Part shown: in pieces, positions 1 through 10,900 of the stretch
How positions within the stretch are numbered: position 1 is the stretch's first letter
Layout of the letters: every line of letters begins with the position of its first letter
DNA from: Trichomonas vaginalis G3
Lineage: Eukaryota; Parabasalia; Trichomonadida; Trichomonadidae
Assembly: GCF_026262505.1 (NCBI RefSeq)
Contig: NC_067204.1
Location: 13,162,522-13,226,521, forward strand
Length of the DNA stretch: 64,000 nucleotides
Reading direction: 5' to 3'
Notes under the pieces: generated by a model
Database searches by the model: none
What the model saw: the letters and a program-made list of their open reading frames with translations, nothing else
What the model was told of the DNA's origin: nothing
Program-made: the position numbers and the translations under genes

Positions 1-673
1 TTTATTAGTTGAAGAAAATTACCAAATTTTTGCCGATTTACAAAAAATGATTTACAAAGCATATTTTTATAAGGCTTTAAAAATCTTTAAAATGTGACCG
101 GTGACGGAAATCCATGGTAACCAACCGCGGTTCCCGTTTGGAATGCCATAACTTAATATAAATAATTCTTACTTTTAGTCACGAAAAAGCATTTTGCGAT
201 TTTTGCAGACGATTATTTGGGATTATTCGGGTCCAATTCAAAATTTGAAAGGAATTGAGACTGGGATTGGGATTAATCCCAATCCCAATCCCTAATAATC
301 GTCGGATTAGATATTGATAATTATTTTAAATATATTTCAATAGTAGTGAATTTTCACTACTACAAATAACTAGTTCAAAGCAATTTTTGGAAAAAATTAA
401 AATAACAAAAATATACATTTTTGAGATCTGAGATATGAATAATAGTTCCTCTGTCTTGGAAAATATATCTGTGGATTTGTTTGATCAGAAAACATATTCA
501 AGCAGATTGAATTGAATAACATATGATAATAGAACAGCGTCAATAAAGCAATTAATATAGAAATGCTTTTTTGTTATGTGTGATGAAGATATCAGTTAAT
601 GAATTATGAATATCAAAATAAATAAAATCAATTACTATGAAATTTTTATTAAATCTATCAAAATTTATATCCA
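1..673. other. Noncoding AT-rich host DNA
   Basis: I see no gene here. The only structure is a perfect 24-bp palindrome at 263-286 (GGGATTGGGATT and its mirror). It lies inside a looser hairpin whose outer arms are ACGATTATT near 207 and AATAATCGT near 295. No function can be assigned. Confidence 0.5.
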
Positions 674-1683
674 CAGTATGAGTTGGTATCAATGGTGGTA
701 AGAATAGGCTCTGTTAATGAAAGCATCTAAACTTCCAGCCTAAGACCAAAAAGTGTCATTGTTGCATGGGATGGGACTTCCAACTGGAGTCGCATCAGGC
801 TATACACTTGCTGGAACGGTAAGCAGCCTTTGATCTAATCAATCATAATGCTGCTTCATCCATGCCAGCAAGTGTTTTCGAAAACATATGATGCATCATA
901 TGTGTATTCAGTCTTTTGTGAGAACTCTGCAAACCAAAAGTGCAATGTTCACATAGTCTGGCTGTCAGGATATAGTAGCTAAGCTGTGTGGACATTGCGC
1001 TTCTAGAGATATACTAGTAATCCGATGTTGGCCAAATGCACTACATTACTTTCCACAGGTTCCCAAAGAGCCCGGTACTTCGTAATTACATGAATAGGGC
1101 CAAGTTCTTCCGAGGCCTCTCATTGAATGAGAGACTTCGGAAGAACTTGGTCCTAAAGTATTCCTACTACTGTTCTCTGGTCTGTAAAGGACTAAATAAG
1201 CTACAATTTGTCGATAAGAATAGAATTCCTCCGAAATCTCCCATTCAATGAGAGGCCTCGGAAGAACTTGGCCCTATTCATGTAATTACGAAGTATCTGA
1301 CATTTTAGGAGCGAGAGAGCGGTAGTATAGGTGCTTGTGTGCAATAACGTATAACTAATATTGCTAGAAGCACAATAATTTTGCGGCCTAACTACTATAT
1401 CCTAGTAACTAGGCTGCACAATTATTGTGCTTCTGATTTGCAGAGCTCTTATGGGAGACCAAGCTGAGGTCTGATGCCAGAACCACTTGCTGGTATGAAT
1501 GAAGCAGAACTATGATTGGTCAGAACAAAGGCTGCGCATCATCCCAGTAAGGGGATGGATGAGCGTGACTCCAGCTATGATCTTCCATATATAAATGACA
1601 CTTTTGCGCTTTTTGGCGGGAAAGTTTTGAGTGGGTACTTTGCGCTAGCCCATTCTTACTACCATCACAACCCATTCATACTG
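674..1683. repeat. Long imperfect foldback (inverted-repeat) element
   Basis: The stretch reads as one long imperfect palindrome. The outer arms run from about 674 to 1020 and from about 1340 to 1683. They begin CAGTATGA and end TCATACTG and are clearly diverged. Shared blocks include the segments around CCAGCAAGTG and GATATAGTAG. Inside lies a much better conserved pair of arms, about 1078-1135 and 1229-1293, nearly identical when one is reversed. Each outer arm also holds its own hairpin, such as GCAATGT/ACATTGC on the left. No transposase is visible. A non-autonomous foldback transposon or MITE is the simplest reading; I found no convincing target-site duplication. Confidence 0.65.
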
Positions 1684-1953
1684 CAGTTATAGGGTTTAAC
1701 CTTTTTTTGGCATAATTTCAAATTTCTAATTTATTAAAATTTTCAATTTATGAATATAAGCGATATTATATCTAAAATTACACAATTTGCTTATAATATT
1801 ATACTTTTATAGATAAATATTTTTAATCTCTTTTTGCCTTCGCCCATTTTTTTATTTTTTTCTTGAAACTCATTGAAAAATTTCAATATGGGATGGATGG
1901 TATCCCAAACTTCAAGTAGCCCAAGTGGATTCGGGATTTCCTTACATCCTTAC

Positions 1954-2064
1954 TATGATAAATATGAAAAGAAATAGAATGCTATAAAACAATGATAAAT
2001 ATGAAAAGAAAGTGAATACCGTAAATCAATAGTAAATATGAAAAGTAAAAGAATAAGTTTCAAG
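1954..2064. repeat. 37-bp minisatellite, three units
   Basis: Three head-to-tail units of 37 bp (about 1954-1990, 1991-2027, 2028-2064) each begin like AATGATAAATATGAAAAG. The array abuts the last recognisable ankyrin codons of the neighbouring decayed gene. Two more units of the same repeat occur at 2172-2245. Confidence 0.7.
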
Positions 2065-3037
2065 TTAACTTCAGCTCCATTTTCAACTAAGAATTTGACA
2101 ATTTCAATTGAATTATTTTTGATTGCAATACTAATTGGGCAATCATTAATTAGAAGAAAACTATACTAAACAATGACAAACATGAAGAGAAATATAATCC
2201 CATAAATCAATAATAAATATAAAAAGAAAGCAAATGTATTTGTTGTTGATATCTTTTCCATTAGTAAGTAAATAAGACGCAATATCATAATTTCCATAAT
2301 ACATGCTTTCTGCAATCGAACCAAAAGTTTGTCCAAAATTTGATTTAAGGTACTCAGCAATTTCATAGTTTCGATAATCCAACGCTGTATTAATCATCTT
2401 ATCAAATGAATTACCTTCTTCTATCATTTGCATAAAAATGTTATTATTCCCACCTTGAACAGCATAAAATTCGGAGTTTTTAGTGTATTGAGCTCCTAAA
2501 TTTTTTCAAGTAATTGAAACACAATTCTGATCCATATTTAATTGCACAACCAAGTGGTGTGATTTCTTGATCTATATTATTATTGATATCAAGATTTGGG
2601 AATTTATTCTTAAGATCATCAACTTTATCCCATGCAATGTAGAATAAAGGAGATTCAGTTGAATATAAATTAAGAATTTCTTCTATTTTCTGCTCAGAAT
2701 TTTCAAATTGATAATGTAATAGCTCGATTAACTTCTTATTTTTCGGTTCGTACATGTGTGGGAATGCGTTTGATAACTTTTGATAAAGTTCCGAAAACAA
2801 TTTAATTTCTTTAACACGAATTTGTGAAAAAATATCAATCAGATAAAGTGCCATTTGGATAGGTATTTTACTCGTTTTAATAAAGTCTAATATTTGCAAT
2901 GATGATTGTAAAATATTATTTGAATTGACACCCCAAATAATTCGTGAGGCTTGACTAGGGTATTTGAATACTTCAATTGGCTTAATGTCACTAAAATAAC
3001 ATTCGATTTTGTTTCCTGGTTGCAATGAACTTGACAT
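2063..3037 (-). pseudogene. Ankyrin-repeat/DUF3447 protein, decayed host gene
   Basis: The first in-frame ATG gives MSSSLQPGNKIEC at 3037. The middle carries the DUF3447 signature of the large T. vaginalis ankyrin family: KYGSELCFNYLKK, then FYAVQGGNNNIFMQMIEEG, then ALDYRNYEIAEYLKSNFGQ. An ankyrin repeat (ISIAIKNNSIEIVKFLVENG) follows at about 2063-2135. Such proteins are thought to be protein-binding scaffolds, but no partner is known. The gene is broken. The frame shifts by one base at a run of six T near 2497-2502, and a 37-bp minisatellite interrupts the ankyrin part at 2172-2245 and again after 2064. The single-base shift could be a sequencing slip; the minisatellites are real structure. 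Confidence 0.8.
2172..2245. repeat. 37-bp minisatellite, two units inside ankyrin gene
   Basis: Two units (2172-2208, 2209-2245) match the array at 1954-2064. They sit between two ankyrin-repeat coding stretches of the same decayed gene, so one minisatellite family entered or spread to two places in one gene. Confidence 0.65.
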
Positions 3038-3109
3038 TTTTTTAATAAAAAAATGGATTTGGCACTTTTTAAAATTTACCACCTCATTGTCTTCGAAAAG
3101 ATCAATCAA

Positions 3110-3956
3110 CTCTACAATAAACCTGCCAATTTAAAATGCATCGTCAATATCGAAAAGTTAATAAGTAAATTTATCATTTATGATGAGTAAGTAAATTTAT
3201 TTTTGCCTCATTGTAAATATGATGTGAAATGTAAATCAATGAGCATCTATCTCACATCAAAATTTGAATATCAAAGATCGTTGTAACAAATAATTGCTCC
3301 ATTGGCAGAAATTTTGTACGTTCTAAAATTCTTTTTCCAAGATGTGGTATTGCTTTCATTCAATAAAAATATATTAGCTATATAAATAGGTCTATGGGGA
3401 TAGATATTGCTATAGATATATTTCTCTTAAGATCTTCGGATAGCAAGATAGAGACGAATAAAATCTCCTAAAAATTGAATTCCCTCTTAAAATTGAAAGG
3501 AAATGAACATTTAGTCTTGAGAGAGAGAGAGAGAAAGAGGCGAAAAATAATAGAACAAGCTTAAATTCACACTACTCAATGAAGAAAAATGTAAAGTTTA
3601 TTATATCATATAATAATTGGTTCAAAATTAAACTCAGATATATCATATTATCTCAAAATATTCGATATTTAAGAGAGCCTCAAATGCACAACAATCATTG
3701 TTCAACCAAAATCTCGATACATGCTATGCAAACTCTAATTTTTATTGGAAAAGGCTAATATAAATTAATTAGAAATAAATATGTTTAGAAGCAATAAAAG
3801 AAGTGAAAATCTATATTTAAACTTTTCAGTACTTAAAACAGAAATTGGATCTAAATAATTAATAATTGATAAACTACTCAATTCAATCCATACATCAATA
3901 TAACTAGCAAATTTATCGAAAAAAGGCATGCGTGAAATGTAAAATGTATCAATTGC
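3110..3956. other. AT-rich intergenic DNA
   Basis: No gene is seen. There is a short GA-rich run near 3520-3545 and otherwise only AT-rich sequence between two decayed host genes. Confidence 0.5.
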
Positions 3957-4412
3957 TCATAGTGGATAATTCCATGTTGAACCATCATCATCGCAGACGT
4001 ATAAAGAACACCATCCACGATGAGAAGCTAATACATGAATGCCGCCAAAGTGAGACCAAGTACCGGTTTTGTTCAAAATGGTAAAACCGGCTGCTTGTGG
4101 GTTAGTATCAGTGAAGTAGGATTGTTGGTGGAAATTAATATATTGCGGAATTTGGGGAATTTCGTATATTAATGAGTAATAACTATTAGTACCGTCTGTT
4201 AGTTTAAACTTTTCATCGATAACATTTAATATTGAAAAGAGGTTTCCATCTAAAGAATATTTTCCCTCTTGTTTATTCTTAAAAAAGCCTGCTTTTGAGT
4301 TATGATGAAAGATTTTAAGCCAAATAGACTCATTATAGTGAATTACATCATAACCGTATACTTTAACCACGTCTGGATGTAATATATATGGTTCTCCATT
4401 ATAGTCACCCAA
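3957..4412 (-). pseudogene. Host gene fragment, function unknown
   Basis: An open frame of about 151 residues has no ATG at its start or anywhere inside it, and a stop lies just upstream. It is therefore more likely the back part of a gene than a whole one. The composition is protein-like, rich in aromatic residues, ending in GGIHVLASHRGWCSLYVC and GSTWNYPL. I do not recognise the family. I looked for a Trichomonas-type intron upstream (branch and 3' splice ACTAACACACAG) that could supply a first exon and saw none. It is divergent from the NAP1-like gene. Confidence 0.45.
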
Positions 4413-4562
4413 TTAAATTCAGGCAATCAATTAAAAAAATAAACTAATAACCTCACATCAACAAATTTAATCATTGATGCGAGTGTGATAATGTTTAATG
4501 GGATTTTCATTATCTACGGTTTTTTTTGATTTGAAATTTCGAATTTGACATCACAATTTTTG

Positions 4563-4570
4563 TCACTTTT
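4563..4570 (+). promoter_or_regulatory. Trichomonas initiator (Inr) of NAP1-like gene
   Basis: TCACTTTT fits the known T. vaginalis initiator (TCA, pyrimidine, A/T, then pyrimidines). The predicted first transcribed base, the A at 4565, is 14 nt before the ATG at 4579, in line with the very short leaders of this organism. Confidence 0.7.
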
Positions 4571-4578
4571 TATCAAAA

Positions 4579-7500
4579 ATGACGGAAGCGAAAAATGCAA
4601 ATATAACATCTCGCCGCGCCGACGTATTTTTGATTCTTGAGCAACACATTGATGCAGTATTAACTAAATTCGACACCGTTGCCGTGTTTACAGCTAAAGG
4701 AAATGATTTTGATAAATTCATTCGCTCTAAACATGGCCAAAGCCTTGTCAAAGATGCTACATCATTTAGAGCATCAAAATCAAGTAATGCCAAGCCACCG
4801 AAAATTAGCAGCGACGTACTCAAATCCTATGAACCTTTTATAAATGATTCAAAATACGCACTATCTGCTTTAGATTACTTAGTTGATTGGGCGACATCAG
4901 TTAAAAACATAATGAATGACATCGCTCCGCACATTACCGATTTAGATATTCGCTGGAATTATCCATTAGTTCTTCATATCAGCAAACTTCTTGTTGCTTT
5001 CTCAAAAATTTGCACGCTTGTCCATTCCCACAAAATCCTATATCTCCTTATTCAATTCTATCCGATCATTCCTGCACTCAAAGAATTACCCTTAAATATG
5101 GACTATGAAAAGATCGCCAAATTCATTTCTTCAGCGACAAAGAGTCCATTCTCATACGCTGCAGCGCAATTTTCCAAGATTGAGCAGAAAATCAGTGACT
5201 TTATCTCTCAAATTTCTCCAAATATTATCCAAATTTTTGGCCAATGGCCTGTCGTCGAATGGAACGACTTTTCAGTATTCTCGCAGATCGAACAAACATA
5301 CGACTCCACATTACCTACAAATATCCATCTTGTTTTGGAAAATATTGGCTTATTCAGGGATGTCATTATTTTCTTTGGCCTCATGTTCCCTCAATACCCC
5401 GAGATGTTCCCACAGTACTTAACTCTCCTCAACATTGCTCTCACAGAAGGATCAATGATCAATTTGACTCCTACCGTGAGTATATCCGTCGCGGAGATCC
5501 TTAAAACCTTCAACGAGACAGTTAAGAACAAGAGCATATCCGAAATGACTGAAATGAACGAATACGAACGACAATTAAAAGCCGATATTTCACATCCACA
5601 AAGGTTGAACCACGTTTACTACTTACTCCGTGATATCAGCGACATCACAGCTTTCGAACCATCCTATCTACCGAAATTTATCAACCACATTTTACCACTT
5701 GCTTCATTAGCCTGTTACGAGGTCAACCAGTACTTCGTTGAAGAGGCAATCAAGGACAGTATCGTAAATCTCGTCGAAATCCTCACAGATCTCGGTCGTT
5801 CGTTCAAAATTAATGAAAATGTCATAAAAAGGTTTTTCCTGTTCAATCTCACCACTATCGATGCTACATTCCTCAACAGTTTACACAGTTCGATTTCCCA
5901 ACTTACAGAGCTATGGCAAGTCCACATTGCTGGATTAATTTCAGATTTGATCAGAGCTTTGGGTTCTATCGACCTAGAAGACTTCGATCGTGGTACTCGC
6001 TATGATTTGATGCCATTCATTGTCACGGCAAACAGATTATTCTTCCTTTTCAATGAATTACAAACAAAATTCCAAGGAGCCTTCTTAAATCCGATCTTTG
6101 AGCACCTCGCTACAATCATCTTCCACGCAAACCTCGCTCAGGACCCATTCAGCTACTTTTTGACCTTTGTTCCCCTTCATAAATTCTGGGGATACACAGA
6201 TATGATCATGAAGTACTCAGAAGAGCTTCCAGGCGGTATCGGATCATGCAGTTCCCTCATAAATCTCTTCCAGTTCTTCGATTACGACCAACTTGGAATA
6301 TCTCTTAATGAAAAGGTCGTAAACACCGTAGAACCAGCTATTAAGCATATCAGAAAGGAGTTCCTTAAGAAGTTCACCTCCGTTATCAAGGAATACCTTT
6401 CTAAAGATAACTTTTTCATTGGAATTTCAAATCATACCTCAAAGAACATTATTTTCGATCCGAAGATCTACCTCTTCAACGATACGAACTTCAACGCAGC
6501 TCAGGTCAACGCTATGGACAACCTAAGAGCAGCAGATCTCCAGTTGAAACAGTTCGCATTAAATATTCCGAAAAAAGTGACATTCAAAGGTCACGAATTT
6601 CCGATTACAAGCTATATATGCGACCACATTGGTAAGCAATTGGCGGAATTGATGTTTGACAAGAAATTACCTGATGTTACATGGATGACAAGTTGTTTCA
6701 GCGCAACTCCCGAATTATTGTGGCCATTGTACTGCCAAATGGGAATTTCGTATCCGAAACAGCTTGTTGAGTGCAGGTACAGTCAAGGAAACATCCCAGG
6801 ACCACTTTCTTACCTTGATAAAATTTCGATGATCAAAAACTCGACATCTTCTCAAACAATCAAAGAGGAGAAAGACGAGGCAATCATCATCACTTTGCAG
6901 CGCTCGATACAGAAATTCATTACGAAGGGAATCCAAAATACGATTTACAAGACTTACGGTCGCAGATTCGAGAAGATCGACGAAAGTATCTCCCCTGCGA
7001 TGGAACAGCTCTTGTCGTACGATGGCTTCCTTGGATTATTCCGAAATCTCGGACCGCAAGCCGCATTTTGGCTTAATAAGATCATTGTCAACGAAATTGG
7101 CGTGATCATGGTCAACATCTTCAAGATCCATACATCCATCATCGATCAGATCTCGAACTGGTTCAACATGTACCGACTTAAGAAATACGACTGGGTTCCT
7201 ACCGCAATCAAGTCCGACGAGGTCAAGCATTGCGCTCAGGAATTTGTCCGCCTCGGATCGATCCTGAGACTTCGCAGACTGATCAGACAAGCCGCTTCAG
7301 ATATGATGGATACAATGGTTGAAGGCTTTATTCCTATCTTGAGCAGTGCATACATCAGGGAGAGGGACGCACAATGGGGCGAGAAACAAGACTTTCTCGT
7401 TGAAATGTGCACTCCATTCCAGACATTTCACTTTATCAAGTTCGCTATTGAAAAAGCGAATTTACTTAAGACAACAAATTCATCACAGTTCTTCTTCTTC

Positions 7501-7929
7501 CTCGCTTTACTACTTCTTAACCCAGAATGGTCGAATATCGACTTTAATTACGATTCTGAGACATTTTCAGGCAACTTACACAACATTCCAGACGCATTTG
7601 ACGCTTTCTTGAGCATCAACAACTGTTTCGTTGCAGATGCTGATGACAAGAAAGTTGACGACGCGTTGGATGTCTTCTTCGACACATTCTCACACGTTAT
7701 CCAGTGGAAGAGGAAGTTCTCAGGCGAAACAGGAGAGTTCTTGGAAGACACAATGATTATCTTGGCTGATATATTCCCGAAGTTCGTTTCTAAACTTCAG
7801 TACGGAACTATCGCAGAATCATTCCCAATCAACGTCGTTTTGGACGCTTACATGAGAATAGACAAGGAAAAGAGCGTCAGAAAGGATCAGGGAAAGAAGA
7901 AGAGAGGAAGAAGAGGAAAGAAAAAATAA
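4579..7929 (+). CDS. NAP1/HEM-like subunit of WAVE/SCAR complex
   Basis: A single open frame of 1116 residues, close to the roughly 1120-1130 of animal and Dictyostelium NAP1/HEM proteins. The whole is alpha-helical, as expected for the family. Conserved landmarks recalled from human NCKAP1 appear in order: an N-terminal helical stretch with WNYPLVLHISKLLVAFSKI, a central PKKVTFKGHEFPITSYICDH region (compare VVWEHTFTPREYLTSH), then YDGFLGLFRNLGPQAAFWLN, and a C-terminal SFPINVVLDAYMRID (compare CFPYVLLRNAYHAVY). NAP1 is a scaffold of the pentameric complex that activates Arp2/3 actin nucleation at the cell cortex. The tail is very basic (KKKRGRRGKKK). The start is fixed by the initiator 14 nt upstream. 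The stop is followed at once by TAATAAA, which supplies the UAAA polyadenylation signal, and by the satellite. The assignment rests on remembered alignment, not a search. Confidence 0.72.
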   Translation: MTEAKNANITSRRADVFLILEQHIDAVLTKFDTVAVFTAKGNDFDKFIRSKHGQSLVKDATSFRASKSSNAKPPKISSDVLKSYEPFINDSKYALSALDYLVDWATSVKNIMNDIAPHITDLDIRWNYPLVLHISKLLVAFSKICTLVHSHKILYLLIQFYPIIPALKELPLNMDYEKIAKFISSATKSPFSYAAAQFSKIEQKISDFISQISPNIIQIFGQWPVVEWNDFSVFSQIEQTYDSTLPTNIHLVLENIGLFRDVIIFFGLMFPQYPEMFPQYLTLLNIALTEGSMINLTPTVSISVAEILKTFNETVKNKSISEMTEMNEYERQLKADISHPQRLNHVYYLLRDISDITAFEPSYLPKFINHILPLASLACYEVNQYFVEEAIKDSIVNLVEILTDLGRSFKINENVIKRFFLFNLTTIDATFLNSLHSSISQLTELWQVHIAGLISDLIRALGSIDLEDFDRGTRYDLMPFIVTANRLFFLFNELQTKFQGAFLNPIFEHLATIIFHANLAQDPFSYFLTFVPLHKFWGYTDMIMKYSEELPGGIGSCSSLINLFQFFDYDQLGISLNEKVVNTVEPAIKHIRKEFLKKFTSVIKEYLSKDNFFIGISNHTSKNIIFDPKIYLFNDTNFNAAQVNAMDNLRAADLQLKQFALNIPKKVTFKGHEFPITSYICDHIGKQLAELMFDKKLPDVTWMTSCFSATPELLWPLYCQMGISYPKQLVECRYSQGNIPGPLSYLDKISMIKNSTSSQTIKEEKDEAIIITLQRSIQKFITKGIQNTIYKTYGRRFEKIDESISPAMEQLLSYDGFLGLFRNLGPQAAFWLNKIIVNEIGVIMVNIFKIHTSIIDQISNWFNMYRLKKYDWVPTAIKSDEVKHCAQEFVRLGSILRLRRLIRQAASDMMDTMVEGFIPILSSAYIRERDAQWGEKQDFLVEMCTPFQTFHFIKFAIEKANLLKTTNSSQFFFFLALLLLNPEWSNIDFNYDSETFSGNLHNIPDAFDAFLSINNCFVADADDKKVDDALDVFFDTFSHVIQWKRKFSGETGEFLEDTMIILADIFPKFVSKLQYGTIAESFPINVVLDAYMRIDKEKSVRKDQGKKKRGRRGKKK

Positions 7930-10900
7930 CTAATAAATAGTTCTTTATCTTTTTATCAATTTTTTTATTTATATTTATTTAGGGTTCATCTCTTACACCC
8001 ATCTGACATTTCATTCAGATTTTTTTTGCAAAATATGTAATAAATAGTTCTTTATCTTTTTATCAATTTTTTTATTTATATTTATTTAGGGTTCATCTCT
8101 TACACCCATCTGACATTTCATTCAGATTTTTTTGCAAAATATGTAATAAATAGTTCTTTATCTTTTTATCAATTTTTTATTTATATTTATTTATATTTAT
8201 TTAGGGTTCATCTCTTACACCCATCTGACATTTCATTCAGATTTTTTTGCAAAATATGTAATAAATAGTTCTTTATCTTTTTATCAATTTTTTATTTATA
8301 TTTATTTATATTTATTTAGGGTTCATCTCTTACACCCATCTGACATTTCATTCAGATTTTTTTGCAAAATATGTAATAAATAGTTCTTTATCTTTTTATC
8401 AATTTTTTATTTATATTTATTATATTTATTTAGGGTTCATCTCTTACACCCATCTGACATTTCATTCAGATTTTTTTTGCAAAATATGTAATAAATAGTT
8501 CTTTATCTTTTTATCAATTTTTTTATTTATATTTATTTAGGGTTCATCTCTTACACCCATCTGACATTTCATTCAGATTTTTTTGCAAAATATGTAATAA
8601 ATAGTTCTTTATCTTTTTATCAATTTTTTATTTTATTTATATATTTATTTAGGGTTCATCTCTTACACCCATCTGACATTTCATTCAGATTTTTTTTGCA
8701 AAATATGTAATAAATAGTTCTTTATCTTTTTATCAATTTTTTATTTATATTTATTTATATTTATTTAGGGTTCATCTCTTACACCCATCTGACATTTCAT
8801 TCAGATTTTTTTTGCAAAATATGTAATAAATAGTTCTTTATCTTTTTATCAATTTTTTATTTATATTTATTTATATTTATTTAGGGTTCATCTCTTACAC
8901 CCATCTGACATTTCATTCAGATTTTTTTGCAAAATATGTAATAAATAGTTCTTTATCTTTTATCTTTTTATTTTTTATTTATTTATTTATATTTATTTAG
9001 GGTTCATCTCTTACACCCATCTGACATTTCATTCAGATTTTTTTGCAAAATATGTAATAAATAGTTCTTTATCTTTTTATCAATTTTTTATTTATATTTA
9101 TTTATATTTATTTAGGGTTCATCTCTTACACCCATCTGACATTTCATTCAGATTTTTTTGCAAAATATGTAATAAATAGTTCTTTATCTTTTTATCAATT
9201 TTTTATTTATATTTATTTATATTTATTTAGGGTTCATCTCTTACACCCATCTGACATTTCATTCAGATTTTTTTGCAAAATATGTAATAAATAGTTCTTT
9301 ATCTTTTTATCAATTTTTTATTTATATTTATTTATATTTATTTAGGGTTCATCTCTTACACCCATCTGACATTTCATTCAGATTTTTTTGCAAAATATGT
9401 AATAAATAGTTCTTTATCTTTTTATCAATTTTTTATTTATATTTATTTATATTTATTTAGGGTTCATCTCTTACACCCATCTGACATTTCATTCAGATTT
9501 TTTTGCAAAATATGTAATAAATAGTTCTTTATCTTTTTATCAATTTTTTATTTATATTTATTTATATTTATTTAGGGTTCATCTCTTACACCCATCTGAC
9601 ATTTCATTCAGATTTTTTTTGCAAAATATGTAATAAATAGTTCTTTATCTTTTTATCAATTTTTTATTTATATTTATTTATATTTATTTAGGGTTCATCT
9701 CTTACACCCATCTGACATTTCATTCAGATTTTTTTTGCAAAATATGTAATAAATAGTTCTTTATCTTTTTATCAATTTTTTATTTATATTTATTTATATT
9801 TATTTAGGGTTCATCTCTTACACCCATCTGACATTTCATTCAGATTTTTTTGCAAAATATGTAATAAATAGTTCTTTATCTTTTTATCAATTTTTTTATT
9901 TATATTTATTTAGGGTTCATCTCTTACACCCATCTGACATTTCATTCAGATTTTTTTTGCAAAATATGTAATAAATAGTTCTTTATCTTTTTATCAATTT
10001 TTTATTTATATTTATTTATATTTATTTAGGGTTCATCTCTTACACCCATCTGACATTTCATTCAGATTTTTTTTGCAAAATATGTAATAAATAGTTCTTT
10101 ATCTTTTTATCAATTTTTTATTTATATTTATTTATATTTATTTAGGGTTCATCTCTTACACCCATCTGACATTTCATTCAGATTTTTTTGCAAAATATGT
10201 AATAAATAGTTCTTTATCTTTTTATCAATTTTTTATTTATATTTATTTATATTTATTTAGGGTTCATCTCTTACACCCATCTGACATTTCATTCAGATTT
10301 TTTTGCAAAATATGTAATAAATAGTTCTTTATCTTTTTATCAATTTTTTATTTATATTTATTTATATTTATTTAGGGTTCATCTCTTACACCCATCTGAC
10401 ATTTCATTCAGATTTTTTTGCAAAATATGTAATAAATAGTTCTTTATCTTTTTATCAATTTTTTATTTATATTTATTTATATTTATTTAGGGTTCATCTC
10501 TTACACCCATCTGACATTTCATTCAGATTTTTTTGCAAAATATGTAATAAATAGTTCTTTATCTTTTTATCAATTTTTTATTTATATTTATTTATATTTA
10601 TTTAGGGTTCATCTCTTACACCCATCTGACATTTCATTCAGATTTTTTTGCAAAATATGTAATAAATAGTTCTTTATCTTTTTATCAATTTTTTATTTAT
10701 ATTTATTTATATTTATTTAGGGTTCATCTCTTACACCCATCTGACATTTCATTCAGATTTTTTTGCAAAATATGTAATAAATAGTTCTTTATCTTTTTAT
10801 CAATTTTTTTATTTATATTTATTTAGGGTTCATCTCTTACACCCATCTGACATTTCATTCAGATTTTTTTGCAAAATATGTAATAAATAGTTCTTTATCT

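Noticed and set aside
1036-1251. 71-codon open frame inside the foldback element
   Set aside because: It lies across the inner inverted repeat and has no protein-like features.
3957-4412. Gene with an intron supplying a first exon upstream
   Set aside because: No Trichomonas-type splice signals were seen upstream, so a fragment is more likely.
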